A DNA stretch of 64,000 bases from Talaromyces rugulosus (Eukaryota > Ascomycota > Eurotiomycetes > Eurotiales > Trichocomaceae). The translations under genes and the position numbers were made by a program. The DNA lies in contig NC_049566.1 of assembly GCF_013368755.1 (NCBI RefSeq), positions 4,774,001-4,838,000 of the forward strand. The letters are read 5' to 3'. A model generated the notes under the pieces. That model was given only the letters and a program-made list of their open reading frames with translations, searched no databases and was not told the DNA's origin. This document shows positions 44,679-54,085 of this stretch, in pieces; the stretch's first letter is position 1; every line of letters begins with the position of its first letter.

Positions 44679-46088
44679 ATGGCCGAATCAACTCCTTTCA
44701 CTGTGACTGCTGTTGAGCGGCAACCCGAGGAAAAATACAATGTCAGTCATTCGTATCGTTGTATAACATTGAAAATTACGGGAGTTGACTAGAAGCGACA
44801 GTTCGGGGCTTTTGTCACAGGAGTTGATTTGAATAATATATCCGGTCAGTCGCGCTGCTCAAATGTTGTAACAAAAGTAGTGAAATTTAACAACATATGC
44901 TAGATGACGACGTTGATCGTCTCAAGGCCGCGGTGTGGCGTCACAAGGTAGTGGTTGTGAAGAACCAGGCGAATCTCGATCCTGAAAAGCAATGGGAGCT
45001 TGTTACAAGGCTCGATCCCAAAGCTACAGATGGCCACAGCCACGGAAACATAACCAGTTTTCGGGCTAAGGGTGGGCTCTTGGCAGTATGTCCATTCTCA
45101 AATTAAATGTAAACCAAATCCAAAGGTCTCATACTCGTGCTATCTAGCAAGGAAGAGAAGTCGTCGGCATTCCAGGAGCTGAGAATGTTCGCCTTATTGG
45201 CAAGGGTTTCCAAGGAAAAGATCATTACGGAATCAAAAATCACACCGTGGAGCGCGGCCTCAGCAATGACTTCCACAATGTTCCTCCATCTCCAAGCGAT
45301 TTCGAAAATGGAATTACGCGTTTTCAGCGCTGGCATATTGATGCCCCATTGTATGGGAAAGATCCCGCATGGTTCACAACTTTGCGATGTGTCAAGCTAC
45401 CTCGCGGAGAGGATCTCACAATTGAATGGGCAGATGGGTCTGGTCTGAGCATGAGATCGCCGGCTGGACGAACGGCATTTTTCAGTACATCACAGCTCTA
45501 CAGCATGCTCACACTAGAGGAGAAGCAACTAATAGATCATAGCTGGGTTGAGTATGCTCCTTATCCGTATAAATGGATTGAGCGTTGCAGGGGCAACAGC
45601 AATGGGTTGGGCCTCGCAGATGGAGGTACACATTTGACAATCGAGGAGCTTGGGGAATATGATTCTTCGGCTGTTAAAAAGGTACAATACACCAACTCTT
45701 GTTTCTGGGAATAGGATAATCGTGCTAACTAAATTAGTATCCATTGGTGTGGGTCAACCCCTTGACAGGAGAGAAGGCCTTTCAAGTTCATGGAATCTGC
45801 GCACGACGATTGTATCTGCGCAGCTCCAAGGACGAAGAGCCCCGTGTGATCGATGATCTGCAGGAGATTCGTAAATTTATACTGGGGATTCAGAACCGTA
45901 TACTGCGGCCTGAGTATATATTTTTGGCCCCGGCAGAAGAAGGTGATATGGTAATTTGGGATAATTATGGTCTTTTTCACTCTGCTATTGACTATCCATT
46001 GAAAATGGGACCGCGAACTATGCACCAAGCAAATATTGCAGGTAGCGTTGGTCCAAAGGGTCCTGTCCCGATTAGTTTAACGGCCTAA
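44679..46088 (+). CDS. XanA-type xanthine/2-oxoglutarate dioxygenase, paralogue B (5 exons, 393 aa)
   Basis: Fe(II)/2-OG oxygenase very close in motif order to Aspergillus XanA, which hydroxylates xanthine to uric acid. Exons are 44679-44741, 44793-44844, 44904-45085, 45148-45681 and 45738-46088, giving 394 codons. Group signatures are FGAFVTGVDLNNI near the N-terminus, IGKGFQGKDHYGIKN, RFQRWHIDAPLYGKDP carrying His162 and Asp164, VEYAPYPYKWIE, NPLTGEKAFQVHGIC and DNYGLFHSAIDYP with distal His358; Arg370 in GPRTMHQ is the 2-OG ligand. It is divergent from the deaminase and controlled from the promoter with the 24-bp inverted repeat. I am confident of the subfamily; whether xanthine itself is the substrate needs testing because a second paralogue is present. 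Confidence 0.9.
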
Positions 46089-46825
46089 GCGGTCTGACTT
46101 TGTAATATCGATTGATTATTGAGAACAAAGCAAGAACTTAATGACATTAATTTATTAGTGTGATATGAAAGCGAAAGGCCAATAGTACTGTGGACTAAAT
46201 ACAAAGCTATCTAGGTGAATATTTGTGGGCATGCGTTTGCCCATAGCAGGGCAGCCCCAGACAAGTTCTCATCACTTGCCACACATTTGGCACATAGACA
46301 GATCTAATTCTCGCCCTATAATTTCTAATGAGAGGCAGTGTCACACTGCGTAACAAACTGCTGACACTATGCCTAATTATATTATCTTCCTCCATTACTC
46401 GATTTATAAGATACACATCCTCACACCAAATCAACATATATATTTTTTAAAAAAATAATACATGTAGTAAAGGAAGTCCTCTTTAAAAAATTATAATATA
46501 TTTATGTATATTTTCTACAAGGAACATTCAAAATATAATGTATGGGCTAGAGGGGTTTTCACAGCTGATACAGCTTGTCCTCTTGAAAATTAGATCCTGA
46601 TCACAATGCATGTAATGGAGAGAGTAAATAACGTATTGGAGCCCTTTACGCTTGGTGCCTCCAAGCGTAATGAATCTACTAATACCACACAGCCGAAGGC
46701 TAGTCTTCCAAAGCGACGAGAGGATGAATGGTTATAGTATTTGATGTGACCTTCTGCTAATTACAGATACCGCAGGACTTACATATATAAAAAAGGGGAC
46801 ACATGTTAATCAATGTAAGTTAATA
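46089..46825. other. convergent 3' intergenic region
   Basis: About 740 bp, AT-rich around 46,430-46,540, between convergent genes. No gene is seen. Confidence 0.5.
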
Positions 46826-47769
46826 TCAATCTCTGGAAGCTTCCGAATCCCCAGGGTTATACAGGAAACTATCCCAATCATAATCAGAATCCTCATGCAC
46901 ATCTGCAGGATCGCCGATGAAGCTCCAAAGATTTGTTTTCAGCTGAGCTGATAGTGGTTTGGGTTGTATATCCAGCGTCCGATACATAGCCTTAATGGCA
47001 TTCCTTATTCTGGCGTCTTCCGGCAATGTCTCGTCGGTAAAGTTGCCAGAAAGGCAACATGATATAGATGTTCGCGCACATAATGCAATGTCGAACTTAA
47101 CAGTCATATTTCTCAGCTCTTCCATCCTATCCCAACCTCGCGTGGAACTGTTATTAATTTCCCACAACATATCTTTATGGCCCCATTCAAGGTAGCGACT
47201 CCATTCACCAAACAGCACCAGCTCAAAGAATTTACCCATTCTCAGACCGTCATTGCCAACCTTGATAGAGTAAGTACTTACAAGACACTATGTGGGACAA
47301 TCTCATAGCAAGAAAGGTAACTCACATGGACCTCATAGAATTCGTGATAGACGCCGCTCACACCCAGAGTACCGCCAAGCATTCCTATCACTAATACAGG
47401 AGGCTGTTGGACTAGCATTTGACGCCAACTTGCTTCTGGCCGAAGGTATGCTTCAAGTTTTTCTGGCGTCTTAATCATATCTAAACTTGGTAATAATGAT
47501 TTCGATTTGGTCTTTTTAAAAAAAGCAGGAAATCGTTGCATGAGTAATGGATTTTGAGACTTTTTTTCATCTCCCCTGTCACAATGCCCCTCGGGTACGA
47601 AGAACAATGCTTTTTGGAGGGAAGGTGACCCACGGATTAACTCTCTCCAGGCACGGCATGTCTGCTGGGAGGCCGTAAGTAATGTTTGATTGTCCAACTG
47701 TAACAAGATTGATTCTAGAATTTCTGGCATCGAGAGGCTCGCGCTTTGGGCGCTGTAGGTTGCGACCAT
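46826..47769 (-). CDS. F-box protein (2 exons, 292 aa)
   Basis: Probable substrate-recruiting subunit of an SCF ubiquitin ligase. Exons on the minus strand are 47769-47326 and 47260-46826, giving 293 codons. The F-box is at about residues 12-55, with LSMPEILESILLQLDNQTLL and the helix TCRAWRELIRGSPSLQKALF. The rest is a conserved fungal C-terminal region of unknown fold, as in many short fungal F-box proteins. It ends in an acidic tail. The intron is placed with donor at 47325 and acceptor at 47261, which joins VH to VGNDGLRMG. It marks the right border of the intact part of the window; no functional link to the nucleobase module is apparent. Confidence 0.83.
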
Positions 47770-47982
47770 TATGTAGCACTTTGGACGAGTTTATGCAGTT
47801 GGGTTTTGATGAGTATAGAATGGACGAGGTAACAATGTCGGGGTTGTCGGGACCAACTTAGAACTGAAACTCCGACAAGTAGTGTCAACCGGAATGGTGC
47901 TTATTAACCGACTCGGCGCTTGGTTTAATTCTTGTCAACCTTCAGGGCGCTTACTAACCGAATCGGTCCTACTTATCCTGCT

Positions 47983-48394
47983 TAGGGACGTAAATTGCTG
48001 ATCCCCCTATATTATTTAGAATTACCAGGATTTATGCGATTGGATCAAACTACTAAGGAAACACCTATATAAACCGATCCAATTGCCCTGTAAATTAGAA
48101 TCCTATACTCAAAGATTTGACCAATTTGACACATATTTTTACCCCCAATTTGCACCGGTTCCGCCATATTATTAAGCAAGTCCAAGATCCCGAAGTTCGA
48201 CAACTCTTGTCGACCTTAAATTACCGCTTTGCCAAAAAGGGACCCATTGGTGGGGATAGTGTATTTCTGCCATCAATTCTAGATAGCTAAACCTACCAGT
48301 TAGGGGACATAAATCAGTAATCCCTGAAATCTATTAAAACTATCTAGATTTATATAATTAGATTAAATTTTAAATTATTAAGAAACTATATATA
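47983..48394. repeat. two diverged tandem units in degraded element
   Basis: The segment starting TTAGGGACGTAAATTGCTGA at about 47,981 recurs in diverged, more AT-rich form from about 48,300 (TTAGGGGACATAAATCAGTA). Both continue through AATTA..GGATTTAT and end AGGAAACACCTATATA or AAGAAACTATATATA. The second unit has many C-to-T type differences, as RIP would cause. Confidence 0.45.
48208..48262 (+). repeat. GGGACCC dispersed repeat, copy 1
   Basis: Starts TGTCGACCTTAAATTACCGC, then GCCAAAAAGGGACCCATTGG and TGGGGATAGT. Related copies lie at 54,285, 57,600 (inverted) and 60,318. Confidence 0.6.
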
Positions 48395-48405
48395 TTGCTG
48401 TACAG

Positions 48406-48508
48406 GATACCATTGGAAACGTCGCTGCTGGCAGCTCTTTTGCGATCTTGCGAAGCGCCGGTACTGGTGGTGCTGCCGCTCTTGGAGTTCCGAATGCAAT
48501 TATTTAGG
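48406..48508 (+). pseudogene. glycine-rich exon relic resembling ISG12/6-16 proteins
   Basis: A 33-residue stop-terminated frame (GNVAAGSSFAILRSAGTGGA in the middle) follows a possible splice acceptor (TACAG). The Gly/Ala pattern with QSAG-like core resembles the membrane 6-16/ISG12 family found in fungi. No start or upstream exon is visible because the preceding DNA is degraded. Low confidence. Confidence 0.25.
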
Positions 48509-49242
48509 CTTCAGGTGCATCGACGGTAGCTGCTTCAAGTGGAGACTTGGTATATTGGAAAACAAAATCAACCCTCGGTATGGAACACCCGTGGTGAAGA
48601 TCTGAGAACAAGCCTTAATAGCAGCCTTCTTTACGTAAGAGGATAAACCCTTCAATGGTTCATATACAGAATAATATATCATTATGGGTAGCCGACGACA
48701 ACATGACAGTGGCTTACTGCATTAGGCTATAACTATTAGTTACGCCATTAGCGCAGACATCTAGCCGTGGAGTTGGTGTGGATGTATGTAGCTATGTGTT
48801 GGATACATGGCATTATCTAACATCCAAAAATTGCAGCTTCAGCCTTGCAAGCTATCAACTCCTTATTCGACACAGTCCAACCTCACTTTGTGGCAGCAAC
48901 ATTAGTTTGAATACTTTGTACACGCGGCTTCACTAAACCTTAACCAAGGTGTTCGTACCTATTTCTCCGGAATTACATTCATATAATAGATAAGAGACAA
49001 AAAAGTACAGAATATCACTTTTAGCATAGAAAGGAATATGTAAGATACTCAGGAATATAATTTTACGGGTCTTTTCAATGCTGAAAGCAGATCATTTGAC
49101 ATATAGGTAATAAATCAAAATTCGACCCGTGCGTTAATATGAAGCAAGGGGAAACGTAATTGCTATGGACTTTATCAAAAATCAAGATTTGCTCTTCCCC
49201 TTGTTCCTCCAATGCCAAATTGAGGCACTCAACATAGCCAGG

Positions 49243-50420
49243 CTAGATGCTGCTGCGAACCCCGCAAACGATAGCCATGCCCGCAGGAGTGGTGGCAGTA
49301 ATCGCCGCACCCACTGTGAAGGCTGGACTATCTGAACTCATGATCATACCAATCTGGGGAGCAATTGTGATTGAATTACATACCGTCCATGCTCCCGAGC
49401 CACCCAGGTTCAAAGCTTCTGTGTTAAAGACGACTTTAGCTGTAGTCCTTCCATTACCATCACTCCCGACCGACGCCTCCGCCTCAGGGGTGGATCGTTG
49501 TGATTGGTATGAGTTTTGTGATGATGATTCCGGCTTGGCAGAGTTTAACGTGTCTTTGGAAGAAGAGTGGGATTTTGAGTACGCGTTTCCCTCAGCTTTA
49601 TATCCATAGTAAATCGATGTGCGAATTCCACCGCCAAATGTATATGAGCGTGAGGATAAAGATTGTTGGAAAGGGTTCTCGTTGGATGACCCATCAGGAA
49701 GCCAGAATTTGCTCTTGTAACCACCGCTTACTCTTGCCCCTAGTTTAGTGAATGTAGCGGCGGCAACGATTCGGTCCTGAAAATGGAGGCAAATCCTTCC
49801 ATCTTAGAATTATATTGAATGAAAGGAAACTGCAAACCAATGGCATCCTGTTGGGGTGATACACTGAAATCGTTGTCACCCTGAGATTGAAGCCTATATT
49901 GCAACAGTCCTTCCGGAGATAGAGGATCCGTGTCCTTATTCCCACTTATTCAAGTCACTCGGACTGAAGTCGTTCCCGGTTACGAAACGGGCGCTATCAA
50001 CCAAAGCATCAACAACAGGTATATAAGTGGACATACTGCGTACCTCTTTCCAGATGTTTTCGAATCCAAGCTTCCCTGTAAGAGCATAATCATGCTCTTT
50101 ATCCAGTACATATTCAAATCCACTTTGTGCAGCTGCTGCCCCCAAAATGATGCATCCCTTTACTGAAACCTTGGACGCTTTGTACCCGCCTTTAAGAAGA
50201 AAACCGGGGGGTCCGTCAAGTAATTAAACTAGATAATTTTTACGCATTCACATACACAAAGAGCGTTGCAGTTTCTGCAGTTGCACAGAGCGTGTCCCGG
50301 AATGTGTGTATGGTCTCGGTGGAATTCCCTTCTGATAGATAGACTATTTTCTAACCATTCTCATACAGTCCTCCAGCTTTACAACCCACTGGACTGGGAT
50401 CCCGTTGGCGTTGGGACCCC
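49243..50420 (-). pseudogene. decayed protein-coding gene of unknown function
   Basis: Long stretches of sensible coding sequence on the minus strand lack a start codon and so are easily overlooked. From right to left: a fragment with NGIPVQWVVKLEDCMRMV and, in another frame, STETIHTFRDTLCATAETAT; then GGYKASKVSVKGCIILGAAA to SDLNKWE (about 50,200-49,936); then, after an apparent 2-nt deletion, DTDPLSPEGLLQYRLQSQGD. A likely 86-nt intron follows (about 49,865-49,780), then GARVSGGYKSKFWLPDGSSN, TFGGGIRTSIYYGYKAEG and a C-terminus ending IVCGVRSSI with stop at 49,243. I do not recognise the family. The right end fades into an AT-rich tract. Frameshifts and absence of a start make this a probable pseudogene; sequencing error for one shift is possible. 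Confidence 0.5.
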
Positions 50421-50918
50421 CAACGGTCACCCTAATTAACGCTCTAGATAAAAAAGAATAAGAAAAGATTAATAATTATTATCTATTGTAAGTTTTTTAA
50501 ATATTCTATATATATAAATAGATTAGAATAAAGAAAGTACTAGATATAGTAAAATACTAAGATCTAATTAGGATAAATGTATTAGTTTATAAGGGGCAAT
50601 CTCTATAAGTAAGTGTAACCTATATAAATTGCTATCTATTATAGCCTAGGGCTTGGTATAGACGTTACATTTGATTAAATAGTAATAATAATAATAACTG
50701 ATAGTTTATAAAGATAATCTACTATAATTAAATAATAAAGATATTATTATTATTATATCTTATTATTATATCTTATTGAGATGGATAATGAACTTTATAA
50801 TAATATGGTTATAATGTTTCAGAAGAAGTTAATTAATAGATGAGTGGTCTTATAAAGACCTGCGCACATGACATAGTCTAACAAACATACCTGAGGCCTG
50901 GCTGTAATCTCATATCAT
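50421..50918. other. RIP-like AT-rich tract
   Basis: About 500 bp, extremely AT-rich, with repeated TATTAT and AATAATAAT runs. It separates the decayed gene from the NmrA-like gene. No gene is seen. Confidence 0.55.
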
Positions 50919-51839
50919 CTATAGCTTGAAGGCCTCCTTCACAGTATCTTGATTTTTTTCTAAATATGCATCAAACGAGCTAAGAGGTACATTGAAGCTC
51001 TTGAGTTGCTCTATATTTGCAAAGATGGATACGTTGCGCATGGTGACCTGCGCAGAGAAAAACGTATTCACTTTAAGCAGAGTTTCCACCTCCTCGTCGG
51101 TATAGTAATTAACGCGTAATTGGCGACCAGTAAGGTGACTCAATTTAGCCATAATCTCATCTAGAGTAATCAACTCTTCTGCCATAGGAAGCTCCTGTTG
51201 GTGGAAGCGGTCTGGGTTGTAAAATGCAGCAGCTGCAAAGGCTCCGATGGTAGCAGGGTCTATCACAGGCATCTTGGTATCCTTGGTAAGCATATTCGAC
51301 CATTCACCCGTCTCATAAAGATCTCCAAACTGGGGAGACTGGGGACTCAGATAGTTGGAGTCCAAATGACCAGTACGTAGAATTGTCCAATAGGGAAATC
51401 CAGATGAACGAACTTGATGTTCATTAGCCTGCTTGTTGGCAACCATATTTCCCATGTAGCTGTTTGAATCCCAATGATACAACTTTTCGGGTTCATTACA
51501 ACCAAGTCCACTAGTATAAACGATGTGCCTAATACCAGCAGCCTTAGCAGCAGCAATAATAGCACTGCCTTGCTTGAGTTCTGCTTTATGGTCGGTGAAG
51601 CTAGGGCTGACGATGACGAAGGCAGCGTCGCAGTGGTCAAGAGCGGCGGCAAGGCTCTCCGGATTGTCGTAGCCACCTTGAAATAGCTTGATGCCTTTGG
51701 TGGCGGCAGCTTGAGACTTGGCAGTAGACAAGTCACGGGAGAGTGTGTGGACAGTGGCACCTCTAGAGAGGAGGGCGTCGGCGGCAGCGCCACCTTGGTT
51801 TCCTGTGACGCCGCAAACAAAGACCTTGAACTGGGACAT
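50919..51839 (-). CDS. NmrA-like NAD(P)-binding protein, intronless, 306 aa
   Basis: Atypical short-chain dehydrogenase of the NmrA/HSCARG group. The dinucleotide-binding motif is VCGVTGNQGGAAADALL (about 8-24), followed by a Rossmann fold with GIRHIVYTSGLG at strand 5 and FPYWTILRTGHLDSNYL. Family members either sense NAD(P) redox state, as NmrA does in nitrogen metabolite repression, or reduce small substrates. The usual SDR Tyr-x3-Lys pair is not evident, which favours a regulatory or non-catalytic role. It is flanked by degraded DNA on both sides and has no paired gene. Its relevance to nitrogen control of the neighbouring module is an attractive but unsupported idea. Confidence 0.87.
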   Translation of the reverse strand: MSQFKVFVCGVTGNQGGAAADALLSRGATVHTLSRDLSTAKSQAAATKGIKLFQGGYDNPESLAAALDHCDAAFVIVSPSFTDHKAELKQGSAIIAAAKAAGIRHIVYTSGLGCNEPEKLYHWDSNSYMGNMVANKQANEHQVRSSGFPYWTILRTGHLDSNYLSPQSPQFGDLYETGEWSNMLTKDTKMPVIDPATIGAFAAAAFYNPDRFHQQELPMAEELITLDEIMAKLSHLTGRQLRVNYYTDEEVETLLKVNTFFSAQVTMRNVSIFANIEQLKSFNVPLSSFDAYLEKNQDTVKEAFKL

Positions 51840-52791
51840 GGTTGTTGATGAAAATTGCTTTTCTGGATGTAGTAGCTAATGGTGGTGTTTGAGCGTTGGA
51901 GATGAGTTGGCAGATTGCTGGATATGTATCGGAGCGCGTGTGAGACAGAGAGTGAAGGGGAAGAGAAGGGCAGAATACCTGGTAGGAAAATAATCAAGGA
52001 AATACCTCAAACCTGGTTTAATAATTATTCATCAGGATTTATAAATCAAATAGCTTTACCACGCCTAGGGTTGAAACAGGCAAGGTGCAGAAAAAGCCTA
52101 AAGAGACTGCCGTGACCATTCGGTGTAACCTGGACCGAACTGAGAATTTCTTACAACCAGCTTGGGAATGTCGCTGGCGTACGGATTATATGTCCCCGAA
52201 TGAAACATCTCGGTTCCTATTCACGCGATAGATAGGCCCAGATTAGAGTTTTTGCCTCGAATATGTGGGGGAAACAAGCAGCTGCGGGCTTACTGTTGGG
52301 ATGGGATCAACCGTGCGCTATAGCGGCCTTGAAAACTGTGGTCTATGCGAAAGGGGGCTTAATACCAACGGTTGTCATTTTACACTTCACTGTCAATCAA
52401 GTGCATGCACTTAGTCGTGTTAAGAACATATGGAGCGGTAAGTTATCGACAGCACGTACTTCATAGTCGCTAATATCGGCATGACTCGAGACCAAAAATA
52501 TGTGTGGTAAAACCAAGCCGAACACTTCCCACGTCCAGATGTCCTTTCGGTTATTGCTACAATAAGTAATGTGGAGTTTGTGGGGTATCTCGGTAGTTAT
52601 TTGCACCGACAGCAAACGTAATTCTTTCTTTAATCAGGCGCCCTGCCGTTCGCCGAGTACTGCCTCCACTCCAGAACAGAATGTGAACAGAATGTGAACA
52701 CCTATACAGAGGCCTGTCAAAAGTTTTGCTAGTGGAGAAGTTGGGATGCTTCCAATTTTCAATGGGTTAGAGTTACTTTTTTTTTACCCTA
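51840..52791. promoter_or_regulatory. upstream region of NmrA-like gene
   Basis: About 950 bp between two minus-strand genes. It includes the NmrA-like promoter and the 3' end of the GFA gene. Short plus-strand ORFs here show no family features. Confidence 0.4.
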
Positions 52792-53268
52792 CTAGAATTC
52801 TTCTTTCTGAACTGCGCCATCTAGTGCAGGTAGCCAAGGCACACGATGTTTGGTATACAGCTCTGGTTCAGCTGTTTGGCGGTCTTCTGGTTCATCGATT
52901 GTCCCACGGAGAAGCACAACGAGGCCTTTGAATTCCACACGGTCGGCAGTTTTATAGACGATGCCACCACAATTGTCACAAAAGTGGACAGTTAGCTGCA
53001 TGCCACTTTCTTGAGTTGCAGTATACTCCTTAGAGTTGGCGGGGGTGGCATGAAAGTCGGTCTCGGGAATTAGCAAGTTGATTGTATTCGTACCGCCACT
53101 TATTTTCTGACAGGCCAGGCAATAACAAGCTGCCTTTAATTTTCAGCAATTAATAATGCTACGAACACTTGTTTGTGGAAGTCATTAAAGCAAGTTTCTT
53201 ACTTTTCCTCGTACTTCTCCAGTATGCTCGTATCTGAGCTTGCCGCAGAGACAGGATCCCGAAGGCAT
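52792..53268 (-). CDS. GFA-family zinc protein (CENP-V/glutathione-dependent formaldehyde-activating type; 2 exons, 135 aa)
   Basis: Small zinc-binding Mss4-like-fold protein. Exons on the minus strand are 53268-53203 and 53133-52792, giving 136 codons. Zinc ligands are arranged as in the family: GSCLCGKLRYEH at the N-terminus, AACYCLACQKISGGTN at the start of exon 2, and FCDNCGGIVYK in the second half. The length matches typical GFA proteins (about 130-150 residues). Family members bind glutathione or act on S-containing adducts, but most fungal copies are uncharacterised. It stands alone between intergenic stretches. Confidence 0.86.
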
Positions 53269-53863
53269 ATTGTGTGTGCTGTTGCATTACATGGAGGTAT
53301 GCAAGCGGAGTAGATTATATTTGATTAAAACTACATATAGTAATGTTCTACTAACTTATATATCATTATAAGATAGTTTATCAAGTCCAATAGGCTGTAC
53401 CAATCAAGCCGTTCCCGAGGCATGAAACCAACCACGGATTAATGCAGTAGCCGCAAACGGTAAATAATTCTGTCCTCATGCTTCTAAACCAGTTGGGGGC
53501 TAAAATACAAGACTGTCTATAATATTGTACCGCGGTAATTGGAGGATAACAGAAATCCAAGTGTCAAGTTTGCATCACTGTATCAAATAGCAATTTTGCA
53601 CAGCTAAGTTGGATACAACATGGGTTTCGGGAGGGAAATGGATTGACTAACTATTTCATCCACATCACATAACAAATGATCGAGTTGCTTGGGGCTTTTT
53701 AAATATGGACGGAACAAAGGATCTTTACATTCGCTGAAGTGGTTACGAGACATACCTCGACGGCGAATGTAGATACAACCGGAATGAGACTATCAGAGAA
53801 TTGGAATACGTCTTGATGATTGGCTTGAAATAAATATGATAGGTAAATCAACGAATACACATT
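53269..53863. other. intergenic, no gene seen
   Basis: About 600 bp between the GFA start and the small CVNH-like frame. It must hold the GFA promoter. Nothing else is recognised. Confidence 0.4.
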
Positions 53864-54085
53864 GTGCTAACTAATCTCGTGGTATTAGCTCACTTTAGAT
53901 GGGGTGGACATGATTTTACTGTGAAGGCTCGTGGTATAAGGCTAAACACGGAAGGACCGGACGCAGATCTCATACTTCATGCTAAACTACAAGGGGATTT
54001 TAGCAATGACCATCAACTGAGAGAGGTAAATCTTACTGAATACATAAATAATTACAAGGCTAGCTTGCAGTACTGGTACGGTTAG
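53864..54085 (+). CDS. possible CVNH-like lectin exon
   Basis: A 73-codon frame whose second half, with ARGIRLNTEGPDADLILHAK and LREVNLTEYINNYKASLQY, resembles one repeat of a cyanovirin-N homology (CVNH) domain as found in small fungal lectins. Features are the LxAxL strand and the N-x-L-xE-YI-xN turn. A plausible acceptor (GTATTAG) precedes it at about 53,887 and a donor (GGTTAGTG) follows at about 54,081, so it may be one exon of a larger gene, but I could not complete the model. It may be a relic. Confidence 0.35.
   Translation: MLTNLVVLAHFRWGGHDFTVKARGIRLNTEGPDADLILHAKLQGDFSNDHQLREVNLTEYINNYKASLQYWYG

Larger units (their letters stand above)
47770..49242. other. degraded repeat region
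   Basis: About 1.5 kb lacking an intact gene. It contains short subterminal-style repeats at 47,886-47,970 (GTCAACC, CTTACTAACCGA-like units), two diverged tandem units (see next entry), one member of the GGGACCC repeat family, and a short glycine-rich frame at 48,406-48,508. Confidence 0.55.
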
